From a bacterium (GTDB lineage: Bacteria; Zhuqueibacterota; QNDG01; JAGLOF01): a stretch of DNA of 64,000 nucleotides. Numbering within the stretch: the stretch's first letter is position 1; each line of letters opens with the position of its first letter. Under the pieces are notes generated by a model that was not told the DNA's origin, did not search any database, and worked only from the letters and a program-made list of their open reading frames with translations. Position numbers and translations under genes: made by a program. Where the stretch lies: contig JAGLOF010000054.1 in the NCBI GenBank assembly GCA_023139105.1, forward strand, positions 1-64,000. The letters run 5' to 3'. Shown here piece after piece: positions 28,712 to 37,619 of the stretch.

Positions 28712-29025
28712 TGTAATAATCTGTGGCAAAATTAAGTATTTCCCACTCGATTTAGCATAGAGCCATAAAAATTACTATAAAAATTGTAAAAAACTTATAA
28801 AAACTTTAAAAATGCCAAAAAAATCTGTACTTTCACTTTGAAATGTTTTATATTAACCTGTCTACTGAAGATAGACTATATGATTGATAGACAGATGTAG
28901 TATTCTGTTTAATTCAGGTGACAATATTCGATAAAATCCGGGAAAATAATTATTGCACTGGTTTTACTACCCGGTATATCACTATCTGCTTAAAATAAAT
29001 ATCACTCTATTGACGGAGGTGTCTT

Positions 29026-29634
29026 GTGAAGGAAAAATTTTTGGCCTTATTTGATAAGTTGAAGAACCTGGTGCTTAAGCCCAAAGAGGCATGGGCGGTA
29101 ATAGCAAACGAAGAGATGAGTGTCGATTATCTGTTGAAAGATGTTTTGCTTATAGCTGCAATTTTATCAGCCGTTGGCCAGTTTATTGGCCGCTGGTTAG
29201 TCGGTACGCCTATCCCCAGTTTGATGGGTGGAGGAGTAATAAAACTTACATTTTTTGAATCCCTTATTGCCAGCGTCCTTACTGTAGCATTGCAAATTGT
29301 TGGAATCTGGGCCTTTGCCAAGGTACTCAACTATCTGGCTCCCCGTTTCGGTGCAGTAGCAGATGAAAATCGTTCACTAAAACTGGCTGTTTTCACGACT
29401 GCTCCTGTTCTATTTGCCGGGATTGTTAATATTATCCCTGCATTAGGTATTATTGTAAGCCTTATGGGTCTTTATAGCCTTTATCTTCTATATGTTGGAG
29501 CTCCTGTATTGATGCAGTCTCCAAAAAATAAGGCATTGCCATACTGCATAGTTTCTATTGTCTCCATTGCAGTTATCATGATTATAATTTCTATTGTTAC
29601 TGCTCCGTTGATGCGTACATTTGGCGGATATTAG
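29026..29634 (+). CDS. YIP1-family integral membrane protein
   Basis: A 202-residue protein with an N-terminal cytoplasmic segment (LVLKPKEAWAVIANEEMS) typical of bacterial YIP1 proteins. About five transmembrane helices follow between residues 40 and 198. No catalytic motif is known for the family in bacteria. ACGGAGG precedes the start. It lies 85 bases upstream of a sensor kinase gene and could share its transcript. Function is unknown beyond membrane location. Confidence 0.75.
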   Translation: MKEKFLALFDKLKNLVLKPKEAWAVIANEEMSVDYLLKDVLLIAAILSAVGQFIGRWLVGTPIPSLMGGGVIKLTFFESLIASVLTVALQIVGIWAFAKVLNYLAPRFGAVADENRSLKLAVFTTAPVLFAGIVNIIPALGIIVSLMGLYSLYLLYVGAPVLMQSPKNKALPYCIVSIVSIAVIMIIISIVTAPLMRTFGGY

Positions 29635-29719
29635 ACAATTCATACAAACGTTCGGATTCGCTCTGCTTGTATCCGGATATATTGCTGTTCATCACGATTG
29701 CCCGGGGGAAAGAATCTGA

Positions 29720-31804
29720 ATGAATGCCCAATTGCATGAATTGATCGCCAAAACTGCGACTCAATTTTTACAAACGTTATCACTGGAACCGTTGATTAAT
29801 ACAGCACTTGATATCTTTTCATCACATCTTCCTGAAAATACCGGTTTGCAACTTCATCTTGAAGGTATTCACGGTAAAATGTTATACCATAAAGCATACC
29901 GCGGCTTAAATTCTGAAATGACAGGCAGTGGTATGTTAAAAAAAGGTGATGGACTGGCCGGACAGGTAGCTGTGAAGAATGCTCCTGTCGTGCTCAGCGG
30001 CTCTCTCCTGCAATCTGCACTAAAAGCAGCTGGATTATCCAACCAAAAGTGGAATATATTTGCCGGATTTCCACTTATTCATCAAGATCAATTAATTGGT
30101 GTTCTTAGTATCTATTCATTGGATTCGGACTTACAGACATTAGATGACGTTATTGATCTTTTCAATACGTTGACTCAGTTATTTGCATCTGCTTTACACA
30201 ATTCTCTGAAACATGAGCAGGCTGTAGCAAGGACAAGACGTTTTGTCACACTCAGTAGGGCAATTACTGCCACTCGTCAGCTGGGGACTTTGAATGAAGT
30301 ATTAGAAGATTTGACCAAAGTACTTGTACAATCATTCGGTTTTGATCTGGCATGGATTGGACTCGTTAATAATGACAAAGAGCTCTGTGGACGCGTAGGT
30401 TATGGACAGAAGATCAACGAGATTAATGTCAAACAAGTCTTAAAATTTAATATTGATAAAAAGCATCCGGCACTTCTTTCAATAAATACCAAGCAACCGG
30501 TGATAGTACCTGTGATTGAATCAGTCAAACATACTGCTTTAAATAAAATGATTGAAGTTGCAGGAATTCAGAGTTATGGATATGTGCCTATCTTAACAGA
30601 CGAAACTGTGATTGGAGTGATGGGTGTTTTTTATCTTGAAGATCAGCCTTTTGATGAAGAAGATGCAAAAACATTGACCAGTGTTGCAGAGCAAGCCGCT
30701 ATAGCAATTGAAAATGCACAGCTATACGGGAAAATTCGCACATCAGAAGAGAATTATCGAACATTATTTCAATCTTCCGGAACCGGCCTGGTAATTCTCA
30801 ATGAAGAATTTGAGATTAATCATGCAAATCAGGCATATATTAATTTAATAAACGGTGATAAAAATAGTAAAATTGATATACAATTTAAAAAGCTTCTTTC
30901 TGCAAATGGAATCTTGAATAAAAAGATTGAGAAGCAGTTGACAAATCCGCCCAGATCATGGGAGGGGCCAATCTATCCCAAGGGACATCAGGTGCGACAG
31001 GTTCATTTTAATACAACACGTATCCCGTCAACAGGAGATATTCTCGTCTCTATGATAGATATGACCAGGGAACGGGAGCTGGAAAGAAGATTATACCGCA
31101 GTGAAGAATTGGCTTCAATTGGCGAACTTTCTGCAGGAATTGCGCATGAAATCAGAAATCCTCTTGTTGCAATTACTACTTCTGCCAGTTTATTAAAAGA
31201 TGAACCGGAATTATCTGAAGATGGTCAACAATTAATTGAAATTATTAAAGATGAATCAAATCATCTTGCTGTAATAGTTGACGATTTTTTGAGATTTGCC
31301 CGACCAAAAAAACCATGCTTACGCGATGAAAATATTAATAAGCTTATGGATGATCTTATTAGAAGAACAGCTGATATTTCTAATAAACCCGTTAAACTTA
31401 TTCCTGATTTTGAAGTAGATCTGCAGATGATTGCTATTGATCGTCATCAAATTCTACAGGTGATGACCAATTTGCTCTTAAACGGTATTCATGCAAGTGA
31501 TATAGATTCATCAATTGAAATCATTACACGAAAAGTCTCCAACGTTGATGGCCATTACATTTGTATAGATATCAATGATCATGGTGAAGGAATACCGGCA
31601 GATGAGATTACCAAGATATTTCAACCGTTTTTTTCCACAAAAGAGAGAGGTACAGGTTTGGGTCTGGCAATATGCAGACGCATTATAGATGGCCATGATG
31701 GAGAAATTACTGTTGAAAGTACACCAGGAAAAGGAGCTCGGTTTTCTGTTTATCTACCGGTCCGGTTTGAACATCAATTAAAGTCTAATCTAGAGGATAT
31801 TTGA
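29720..31804 (+). CDS. Soluble GAF-GAF-PAS sensor histidine kinase (NtrB-like)
   Basis: A 694-residue cytoplasmic kinase. GAF domain 1 covers about residues 20-160 and GAF 2 about 175-335 (GVMGVFYLEDQPFDEEDAKTL). PAS covers about 345-450. HisKA has GIAHEIRNPLVAITTSASLL with His476, and HATPase covers about 570-685 (NLLLNGIHAS, DHGEGIP, TGLGLAICRRII). There is no transmembrane segment, so the signal is intracellular, for example a small ligand or redox state. Its stop lies three bases before the ATG of a sigma54 activator, making a classic NtrB/NtrC-type pair. Confidence 0.9.
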   Translation: MNAQLHELIAKTATQFLQTLSLEPLINTALDIFSSHLPENTGLQLHLEGIHGKMLYHKAYRGLNSEMTGSGMLKKGDGLAGQVAVKNAPVVLSGSLLQSALKAAGLSNQKWNIFAGFPLIHQDQLIGVLSIYSLDSDLQTLDDVIDLFNTLTQLFASALHNSLKHEQAVARTRRFVTLSRAITATRQLGTLNEVLEDLTKVLVQSFGFDLAWIGLVNNDKELCGRVGYGQKINEINVKQVLKFNIDKKHPALLSINTKQPVIVPVIESVKHTALNKMIEVAGIQSYGYVPILTDETVIGVMGVFYLEDQPFDEEDAKTLTSVAEQAAIAIENAQLYGKIRTSEENYRTLFQSSGTGLVILNEEFEINHANQAYINLINGDKNSKIDIQFKKLLSANGILNKKIEKQLTNPPRSWEGPIYPKGHQVRQVHFNTTRIPSTGDILVSMIDMTRERELERRLYRSEELASIGELSAGIAHEIRNPLVAITTSASLLKDEPELSEDGQQLIEIIKDESNHLAVIVDDFLRFARPKKPCLRDENINKLMDDLIRRTADISNKPVKLIPDFEVDLQMIAIDRHQILQVMTNLLLNGIHASDIDSSIEIITRKVSNVDGHYICIDINDHGEGIPADEITKIFQPFFSTKERGTGLGLAICRRIIDGHDGEITVESTPGKGARFSVYLPVRFEHQLKSNLEDI

Positions 31805-31806
31805 TT

Positions 31807-33186
31807 ATGGCTCAAGTTTTATTAGTAGATGATGAAAAAAATATTCGTATTACACTGTCAGCATTTTTAAAAAAGCTGGGTAATGATGTTGATGATGCAG
31901 CCTCAGGTGCAGAGGCAGAAGATAAGATTAAAGCCTGTCATTATGATCTGATTATAACAGATTTAAAGATGAGAGATAAAGATGGATTAGATGTACTTCA
32001 AACTGCCAAAAATGCCAATCCTTTAACAGAAGTTATTGTTTTAACGGGGTTTGGAACTGTCGAGAGTGGTGTTGAGGCTATGAAGCTCGGAGCCTATGAT
32101 TATCTTACCAAACCACCTGATATGGAAGAATTTAAAATTCTTGTGACAAAAGCATTAGAAAGAAGAAATTTACGAACTGAGGTACAGCAACTTCAGGATG
32201 AATTGAAAGAAAAATATAAATTTGAGAATATAATTGGCCGGTCAAATGAAATGCTGCAAGTTCTTTCTGTTGTAACAAAGGTGGCACCCACTGATTCAAC
32301 AGTCTTGATTACCGGTGAAAGTGGAACCGGTAAAGAGCTGATTGCCAGAGCACTGCATCTGCATAGCAGGCGAAAGAACCGTGCATTTGTTACTATTAAC
32401 TGTGGCGCACTTCCTGAAAATTTGCAGGAGAGCGAGTTGTTTGGTCATGCGCGCGGTGCTTTTACAGGAGCTATTAAAGAAAAGCGTGGTCTTTTCCAAG
32501 AGGCAAATGGCGGAACTTTGTTTCTTGATGAAATTGGAGAAACAGCTTTATCAACTCAAGTGAAGTTGCTTAGATTTTTACAGAATGGTGAGATCCGTCG
32601 TGTTGGAGAAACGGATCCTCTTAATGTTGATGTTAGAATGCTGGCTGCTACAAATCGTATTTTAGAGGATGCTATAAAAGATGGGGAGTTCCGTGAGGAT
32701 CTGTTTTACAGATTAAATGTAATTCCCATTCATGTACCACCATTACGTGAGCGTCGTGATGATATTCCTCTGCTGGTAAATCATTTTATGCCAAAAATAG
32801 CAGAGCGGAACCGCAAAAAAATTGAATCAGTTACTCCCGAAGCTATGAAATTACTTACCGGGTGGAATTGGCCCGGTAATGTTCGTGAATTGGAGAATGT
32901 TCTTGAAAGAGCTATAATTCTTTGTAATCAGAATGTAATTATGCCAAGGGATTTACCTCCATCAATGCATAAGCAGGCAGATACTCCGAAGATAGAACCT
33001 GTTCAGGATGTAGCATATGTTGAGAGGACCCTAGATGATCTTGAGAAAGATATGATTCTAAAAACACTTGAAAGATATCACTGGAATCAAAAGAAAACAT
33101 CTGACATTCTTGGAATCTCCACAACAACTCTTTGGAGAAAATTAAAGGGTTATGGTATAGATCCCAGGAATCGTGATATGGAGTAA
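31807..33186 (+). CDS. NtrC-family sigma54-dependent response regulator
   Basis: A 459-residue regulator. The receiver has acceptor Asp in LIITDLKMRDKDG (residues about 1-120). The AAA+ domain (about 140-370) has Walker A TGESGTGKE, the sigma54-contacting GAFTGA motif in HARGAFTGAIKEKRG, and Walker B GGTLFLDEIGE. The C-terminal Fis-type HTH is KKTSDILGISTTTLWRKLK. All parts needed to drive sigma54 promoters are intact. ATG 31807 is used because GAGGAT lies upstream; an in-frame TTG two codons earlier is less likely. It ends before a strong terminator. Target genes are not evident nearby. Confidence 0.93.
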   Translation: MAQVLLVDDEKNIRITLSAFLKKLGNDVDDAASGAEAEDKIKACHYDLIITDLKMRDKDGLDVLQTAKNANPLTEVIVLTGFGTVESGVEAMKLGAYDYLTKPPDMEEFKILVTKALERRNLRTEVQQLQDELKEKYKFENIIGRSNEMLQVLSVVTKVAPTDSTVLITGESGTGKELIARALHLHSRRKNRAFVTINCGALPENLQESELFGHARGAFTGAIKEKRGLFQEANGGTLFLDEIGETALSTQVKLLRFLQNGEIRRVGETDPLNVDVRMLAATNRILEDAIKDGEFREDLFYRLNVIPIHVPPLRERRDDIPLLVNHFMPKIAERNRKKIESVTPEAMKLLTGWNWPGNVRELENVLERAIILCNQNVIMPRDLPPSMHKQADTPKIEPVQDVAYVERTLDDLEKDMILKTLERYHWNQKKTSDILGISTTTLWRKLKGYGIDPRNRDME

Positions 33187-33222
33187 GTGATTACATTTTG
33201 ATAGATAAAATATTCCATTGTG

Positions 33223-33256
33223 AAAAAAAGATGGCCGAATGCGCCATCTTTTTTTT
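33223..33256 (+). terminator. Rho-independent terminator of the kinase/NtrC operon
   Basis: AAAAAAAGATGGC and GCCATCTTTTTTT form a 13-bp stem with a 7-base loop, and the 3-prime arm runs straight into the T tract. It is placed 36 bases after the NtrC-type gene. Confidence 0.85.
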
Positions 33257-33390
33257 ATTGTTTTCAGTTAAAGTATAGCTAAATTGTTGAAAATTAGTAA
33301 GTTGAAGTTTTTATTGTATCCATGCAATCATGGCACAGAATTTGAATGTAAACATATAAAATATTGCCTGGAACATGGAGGTTGTAAGAT

Positions 33391-34116
33391 ATGCCCCGGA
33401 TTTTAGTGGTTGATGATGAAAAAAATGTTTTAAAAACTTTAAAGATTGGATTGAAGCGTAAAGCGTTTCAAGTTTATGAAGCTGCAACAGGTCAGGAAGC
33501 ACTTCATAAACTTCAAGATGAACATTTTGATATCCTGCTTTCAGATATAAGAATGAAACCCATGGACGGATATACTTTGGCTGAAAATGCTCGTCTGGCA
33601 CATCCTGGTCTGGGAATAATTTTAATGTCAGCTTATGGTTTTGAAGAAAATCAATATACAACGATGGAAAAATTATCCTGTTCCAGAATTACAAAACCAT
33701 TTGCAATTGATGAACTTATTAATTTGATTCAAAGAGAGATTAACAAAGGGCGTCAGGGTGGAATAATGGTTTTGGGAGATATCCGTTCCCGCAAATCTAT
33801 CAGGGAAGTAGTGGAAGCTGCGGGTTATCATATGATCATTGTCAACGATGTAATGCAAGTAAACTTACCCTCTAACAATAAACAACCAAGGTGTCTCCTA
33901 GTCGATGGTGAAAGTTTAAATGAAGAGCGCATAAAGTATTTAAATAGTATTGATCGTAGCATCCCAAATATGCCTGTTATATTGCTTGCAAGAAAAGAAG
34001 GAAATGATACACAATCTGATCAGAGTGTGATTATTTTGGATAAAGAAAAATTCCTTGGAGATTTTAGCTGGGCAGAGAGCACATTGAGAGGAATTGTCTG
34101 CGCAGCTTCAACTTAA
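33391..34116 (+). CDS. Response regulator with receiver plus a second, degenerate receiver-like domain
   Basis: A 241-residue protein. Residues 1-120 are a canonical receiver (VVDDEKN, acceptor Asp in ILLSDIRMKPMDG, Lys in RITKPFAI). Residues about 128-240 look like a second alpha/beta receiver fold without a full acid pocket (MVLGDIRSRKSIREVVEAAG, PRCLLVDGES, NMPVILLARK). No DNA-binding domain is present. GGAGG is located 10 bases before the ATG. It is monocistronic, convergent with the TonB gene. The pseudo-receiver suggests a protein-binding output. Confidence 0.75.
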   Translation: MPRILVVDDEKNVLKTLKIGLKRKAFQVYEAATGQEALHKLQDEHFDILLSDIRMKPMDGYTLAENARLAHPGLGIILMSAYGFEENQYTTMEKLSCSRITKPFAIDELINLIQREINKGRQGGIMVLGDIRSRKSIREVVEAAGYHMIIVNDVMQVNLPSNNKQPRCLLVDGESLNEERIKYLNSIDRSIPNMPVILLARKEGNDTQSDQSVIILDKEKFLGDFSWAESTLRGIVCAAST

Positions 34117-34156
34117 TAGTAAATTTAATTTTGACACCTATCAACCTCCAAATAAA

Positions 34157-35242
34157 TTATTTCTCTAATTGAAAAACTACTGGTATGTTGATCCAAACTT
34201 TTACAGGTTTGCCTTTATGTAATGCCGGATTCCATCGCACTGATTTTATAGCTTTAATTGCAGCTTCATTTAAAAATGTAATTGAACGTTTAATGCGGCA
34301 GGCAATTACGCGCCCATTTGTATCAATATGTGCATATATCATTACAACACCTTCAATATTCATCTGTTGAGCACGGCGCGGGTATTTAAGTTTGTCTTTC
34401 AATGCATACCATCCACCAATCGGAGTTGGAAATACGTCAAACGTATATGTGTATACTGAATTGCCATCATCAGTCGGAGGCGGTGGGAGGGGGGGGGTAG
34501 GGAAAATTTCATTCAATGGCCGGATATTAATATGTTTCATTTTTTGTGTAATATAATTATTCAATGATTCGAAAATATCCGCACCACCAATATCACTTGA
34601 TCCGGGTATTCTATCACAGAGAGATCTGTAAGTCAACAAAGCCTGTTCATATGAAGTTTGATCATTTATTTTGATAATATATGGTGTAAGTACCAGCCAA
34701 ACTGCCCTTCTGCCATTTTTTGAAGGTAGTTTATGCCCCACTATTACCGTATGTTCATTTTGTATGCCTACTGTTAATTCCATATGTGCAGGTTTAGAGT
34801 TATCTTTATTCAAAAAGTAAATTTCTGATTCAATTTTAGCTGTTATATTATTGGATATTTCATCTATATGTGTCTGCACATCTACATATAGCCTCTGTGA
34901 AGCAGAGTGATTTTCATATCGGCATCTTCTATTAGTATCCTGTAAATTTAATGCAATGCTCCCTCCAAAAGAGGAGAGGAGACGAAAACGTTCAAAACCG
35001 TAGATGCTTTTAATATGAGAAGTATGAGCATCACTTGTCTCCAACATGATTTCAAGTGAGCTTACAGTAGTTTCAGGTGGCAGTGAAGGCAGTAAAGTCT
35101 CTGATCCCTTCATGTCCGCTTCATAACAAAATGTTGTATAGAAGATGAGAGTAGGATGCAATTTTTCAGAAGCCTTCAGAGGCATTATTGCAGCACTTTG
35201 AATACAACATATTATTATAAATTTGATCATTCGATTTGTCAT
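34157..35242 (-). CDS. TonB C-terminal-domain protein, last gene of an ECF sigma operon
   Basis: A 361-residue exported protein. It has an N-terminal signal-like segment (about 5-25), a diverged domain of about 220 residues, a proline run (FPTPPLPPPPTDDG) and a TonB C-terminal domain (YPRRAQQMNIEGVVMIYAHID and AIKSVRWNPALHKGKPVKVWI). It lacks the long N-terminal membrane anchor of classical TonB and may be periplasmic. A TonB-box partner is not in the window. It follows the anti-sigma gene by 26 bases, so envelope stress or nutrient control by that sigma factor is likely. Confidence 0.78.
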   Translation of the reverse strand: MTNRMIKFIIICCIQSAAIMPLKASEKLHPTLIFYTTFCYEADMKGSETLLPSLPPETTVSSLEIMLETSDAHTSHIKSIYGFERFRLLSSFGGSIALNLQDTNRRCRYENHSASQRLYVDVQTHIDEISNNITAKIESEIYFLNKDNSKPAHMELTVGIQNEHTVIVGHKLPSKNGRRAVWLVLTPYIIKINDQTSYEQALLTYRSLCDRIPGSSDIGGADIFESLNNYITQKMKHINIRPLNEIFPTPPLPPPPTDDGNSVYTYTFDVFPTPIGGWYALKDKLKYPRRAQQMNIEGVVMIYAHIDTNGRVIACRIKRSITFLNEAAIKAIKSVRWNPALHKGKPVKVWINIPVVFQLEK

Positions 35243-35268
35243 CTTAAAACTCCAATCTCAGAAAGATG

Positions 35269-35739
35269 CTAATCTAGCCAAATTAGTGTCATTCTGGATT
35301 CGTTGTGTTCATATATCGACAAATTGGCTTCTTGACCGTCAATACGTGCATTATTAATATATAAAGATTTTTGTGTTTGATTTGAAACTGTAACTGTATT
35401 CGGAGTTGCTTCACGTTCAGAAATCCGGAAGAACAGAGCCAGCATCAATGCCGCTGTAGCCAATGTTGGAATGCTGATGGCCCAAGAAGTTCTATATCTT
35501 CTTTGAAAAGAAGGTGGCTGTAGATTAAGAGCGACTGTTGGCCACATACGCTGGCAGATTTTTTCAGGAATTGATACATTATGCAACTGTTCCAGTTTTT
35601 GATTCAGTGTATCCAATTGCTGAATAATATGTTGACAATGTATACAATCATTTAAATGGTTCTGCACAGATAAAGGCAATTCTATTAATTCAGAATTATA
35701 GTTATTTATAAGCCATTTCTGTGAATGTCGGCAAGACAT
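35269..35739 (-). CDS. Anti-sigma factor with zinc-binding (ZAS-like) motif
   Basis: A 156-residue protein. The N-terminal zinc-finger motif H-x3-C-x2-C is present in VQNHLNDCIHC, one transmembrane helix lies at about residues 93-112 (ISIPTLATAALMLALFF), and a periplasmic tail follows. ATG 35739 is chosen because TAGGAGG precedes it by five bases; the longer upstream frame overlaps the sigma gene and lacks such a site. It is eight bases after the sigma gene. It should hold that sigma factor at the inner membrane until a signal releases it. Confidence 0.82.
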   Translation of the reverse strand: MSCRHSQKWLINNYNSELIELPLSVQNHLNDCIHCQHIIQQLDTLNQKLEQLHNVSIPEKICQRMWPTVALNLQPPSFQRRYRTSWAISIPTLATAALMLALFFRISEREATPNTVTVSNQTQKSLYINNARIDGQEANLSIYEHNESRMTLIWLD

Positions 35740-35747
35740 GTTACCTC

Positions 35748-36314
35748 CTAGAGTGTGCTTTTTTCTAAATAATACTTTCTGATAATACGACGGGCATGCA
35801 TCAGAGTTACACGAACCGTTGACTCTGAACAATGCATTATCTGACCGGCTTCACGAGTAGTGTATCCTTCAATATCACATAGGACAATCGCCTGTCGTCG
35901 TTTTGAACTCAGCTCTTCAAATGCTGAAATTAAAATATTTTTATCCCCCAGATTTTGAAGTGTATCACACTCCTGGGAGCTGGTTTTATATAATACATCC
36001 AAAGAAGTTTTTTTTCGCCAATATGCTGATTTCATTTTATCTTTACAGGTATTTACCAGAATACGAAAAATCCAGGAAGAAAAAGGTCTGCTGGTATCAT
36101 AGCTGTCAAGTCGTTTGTATGCCTTGATAAATGTTTCCTGAACAGCATCTTCAGCATCATCCCATCCACCCAGAAGGTAATGAGCCAGACGTAGAAGTCT
36201 CTCCTGATATGATTTTACAAGCATGCCAAAGGAGTGCTGGTCTCCATTTATGCAAGCCTGAATATCAAAATTCTCTTCAACTGGTATTGGTAGTTGCATT
36301 CCCATGACACTCAT
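35748..36314 (-). CDS. ECF-type RNA polymerase sigma factor
   Basis: A 188-residue sigma-70 family protein. Region 2 contains AEDAVQETFIKAYKRL and SSWIFRILVNTCKDKMK, and region 4 contains SKRRQAIVLCDIEGYTTREAGQIM with HTH ESTVRVTLMHARRIIRK. The exact start among three close ATGs (36314, 36305, 36299) is not resolved by a ribosome site. It forms a leftward operon with the anti-sigma and TonB genes. Its upstream gap of 84 bases holds the terminator of the TPR lipoprotein gene. Confidence 0.88.
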   Translation of the reverse strand: MSVMGMQLPIPVEENFDIQACINGDQHSFGMLVKSYQERLLRLAHYLLGGWDDAEDAVQETFIKAYKRLDSYDTSRPFSSWIFRILVNTCKDKMKSAYWRKKTSLDVLYKTSSQECDTLQNLGDKNILISAFEELSSKRRQAIVLCDIEGYTTREAGQIMHCSESTVRVTLMHARRIIRKYYLEKSTL

Positions 36315-36344
36315 AATACGAATAGTAGACAGTTATTGTTTAAT

Positions 36345-36377
36345 AAAAAAAAGCCGAGACCGGTGGGTCTCGGCTTT
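36345..36377 (-). terminator. Rho-independent terminator of the TPR lipoprotein gene
   Basis: Read on the minus strand, AAAGCCGAGACC / GGTCTCGGCTTT forms a 12-bp stem with a 4-base loop, followed by a run of eight T. It lies 21 bases after the TPR gene stop. Confidence 0.88.
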
Positions 36378-36398
36378 AAATAAGATAATTTCAAAATA

Positions 36399-37430
36399 TT
36401 ATTTAGCTTTTAACTCATCTGCTTTATCAAAGGCAATTTGACCATTAGCACTGTCACCGGACCGTACATATGATGTGCCCAACCAGAACCAGGCATCATG
36501 TTTTGTAGGATCAAGTTCAGTGGCCTTTTTAAGTACAGGTACAGCTTCTGCAAATTTACCTAAACCGGCTAAAGAGACACCGTAGCTCAAACAGTTTTCA
36601 TAATTATCAGCATTGACATTATAGACCGGTTCCAGCATTTCAACTGCTTTTTCCCAGTTATCCTGGCGAATGAATATTCGACCCAGGTTGTATCGCAAGT
36701 CCATATTCTCGGGATTCTGTGCAATGGCAGTTTCATAAATCTTTTGAGCTTCTTCGGGTTTTCCGAGAATGTCATAACAAATGCCTGCACGAGAGAGTGA
36801 TTCACCATAATATTTGGAAGCAACACCGGCATTATCAACTATGTCGTTGTAACTTGTAATTGCTTTTTCATACGCTTTGGTTGAATAATAAAGGTTTGCC
36901 AACTGATATTTGCTCTCAATATCTTCATTATCTAATTCAACAGCTTTCATGAATGCTAGAATGGCATTATCAGGATCATCATTTTGTGCACATGAAGAGC
37001 CAAGATATTTATAGGCCATTTGTTTCTCAGGCATTATTGAAGTACATAATTTAAATTTTTCAGCCGCTTCATCGGTTTTTTCTGCTTGATATAAAACAAC
37101 ACCGGCATTTAACAGCTTACTCCATTGAATATTTCTCTCCTGAGCAATTTTTTCAGTAAATGCCGGGCCAACTTCCAGACATTTAGTGAAAGAATCATTC
37201 ATCTCCTTGTACATCTTTTTCATGATATAAGCCTGACCCATGAGAAAGTGAGGTTCTGGATTCGCAGGCACTTCATTAATGGCAATTTTACACTGCTCAA
37301 TTGCCTTGTCAGGATCTTGATTGTTGTTAAGATAGATACGAGCTGATGTGATTGCAGGGTGATTACATCCTGTAACCATCACCATCAATACTATCAAAAG
37401 TAGACTCAAGATAATTGTTGCGCGTTTCAT
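36399..37430 (-). CDS. TPR-repeat lipoprotein
   Basis: A 343-residue exported protein. The signal peptide ends at a lipobox (MVMVTGC, Cys22), so it is likely lipid-anchored. Eight or so tetratricopeptide repeats follow over residues 30-340 (PEPHFLMGQAYIMKKMYKEM, DLRYNLGRIFIRQDNWEKAV, HDAWFWLGTSYVRSGDSANG). TPR lipoproteins act as scaffolds in envelope assembly; the partner is unknown. It is monocistronic with its own terminator and diverges from porX. Confidence 0.85.
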   Translation of the reverse strand: MKRATIILSLLLIVLMVMVTGCNHPAITSARIYLNNNQDPDKAIEQCKIAINEVPANPEPHFLMGQAYIMKKMYKEMNDSFTKCLEVGPAFTEKIAQERNIQWSKLLNAGVVLYQAEKTDEAAEKFKLCTSIMPEKQMAYKYLGSSCAQNDDPDNAILAFMKAVELDNEDIESKYQLANLYYSTKAYEKAITSYNDIVDNAGVASKYYGESLSRAGICYDILGKPEEAQKIYETAIAQNPENMDLRYNLGRIFIRQDNWEKAVEMLEPVYNVNADNYENCLSYGVSLAGLGKFAEAVPVLKKATELDPTKHDAWFWLGTSYVRSGDSANGQIAFDKADELKAK

Positions 37431-37619
37431 TTACTTACTCCTCTAACTATAATAAGGTATATGTTTTCAATGTTTGTGTCTGAAACTAAGATATATATGC
37501 TCTAAAGTCAAGATCTTTTTCTATAGATACGAGCGTTGATAGTCTACTGTTTATTAAAGATCATTATATTCTATAAAAAAACAATTGCTTCATACAGAGT
37601 AATTGCTTATTTTTTGTAA

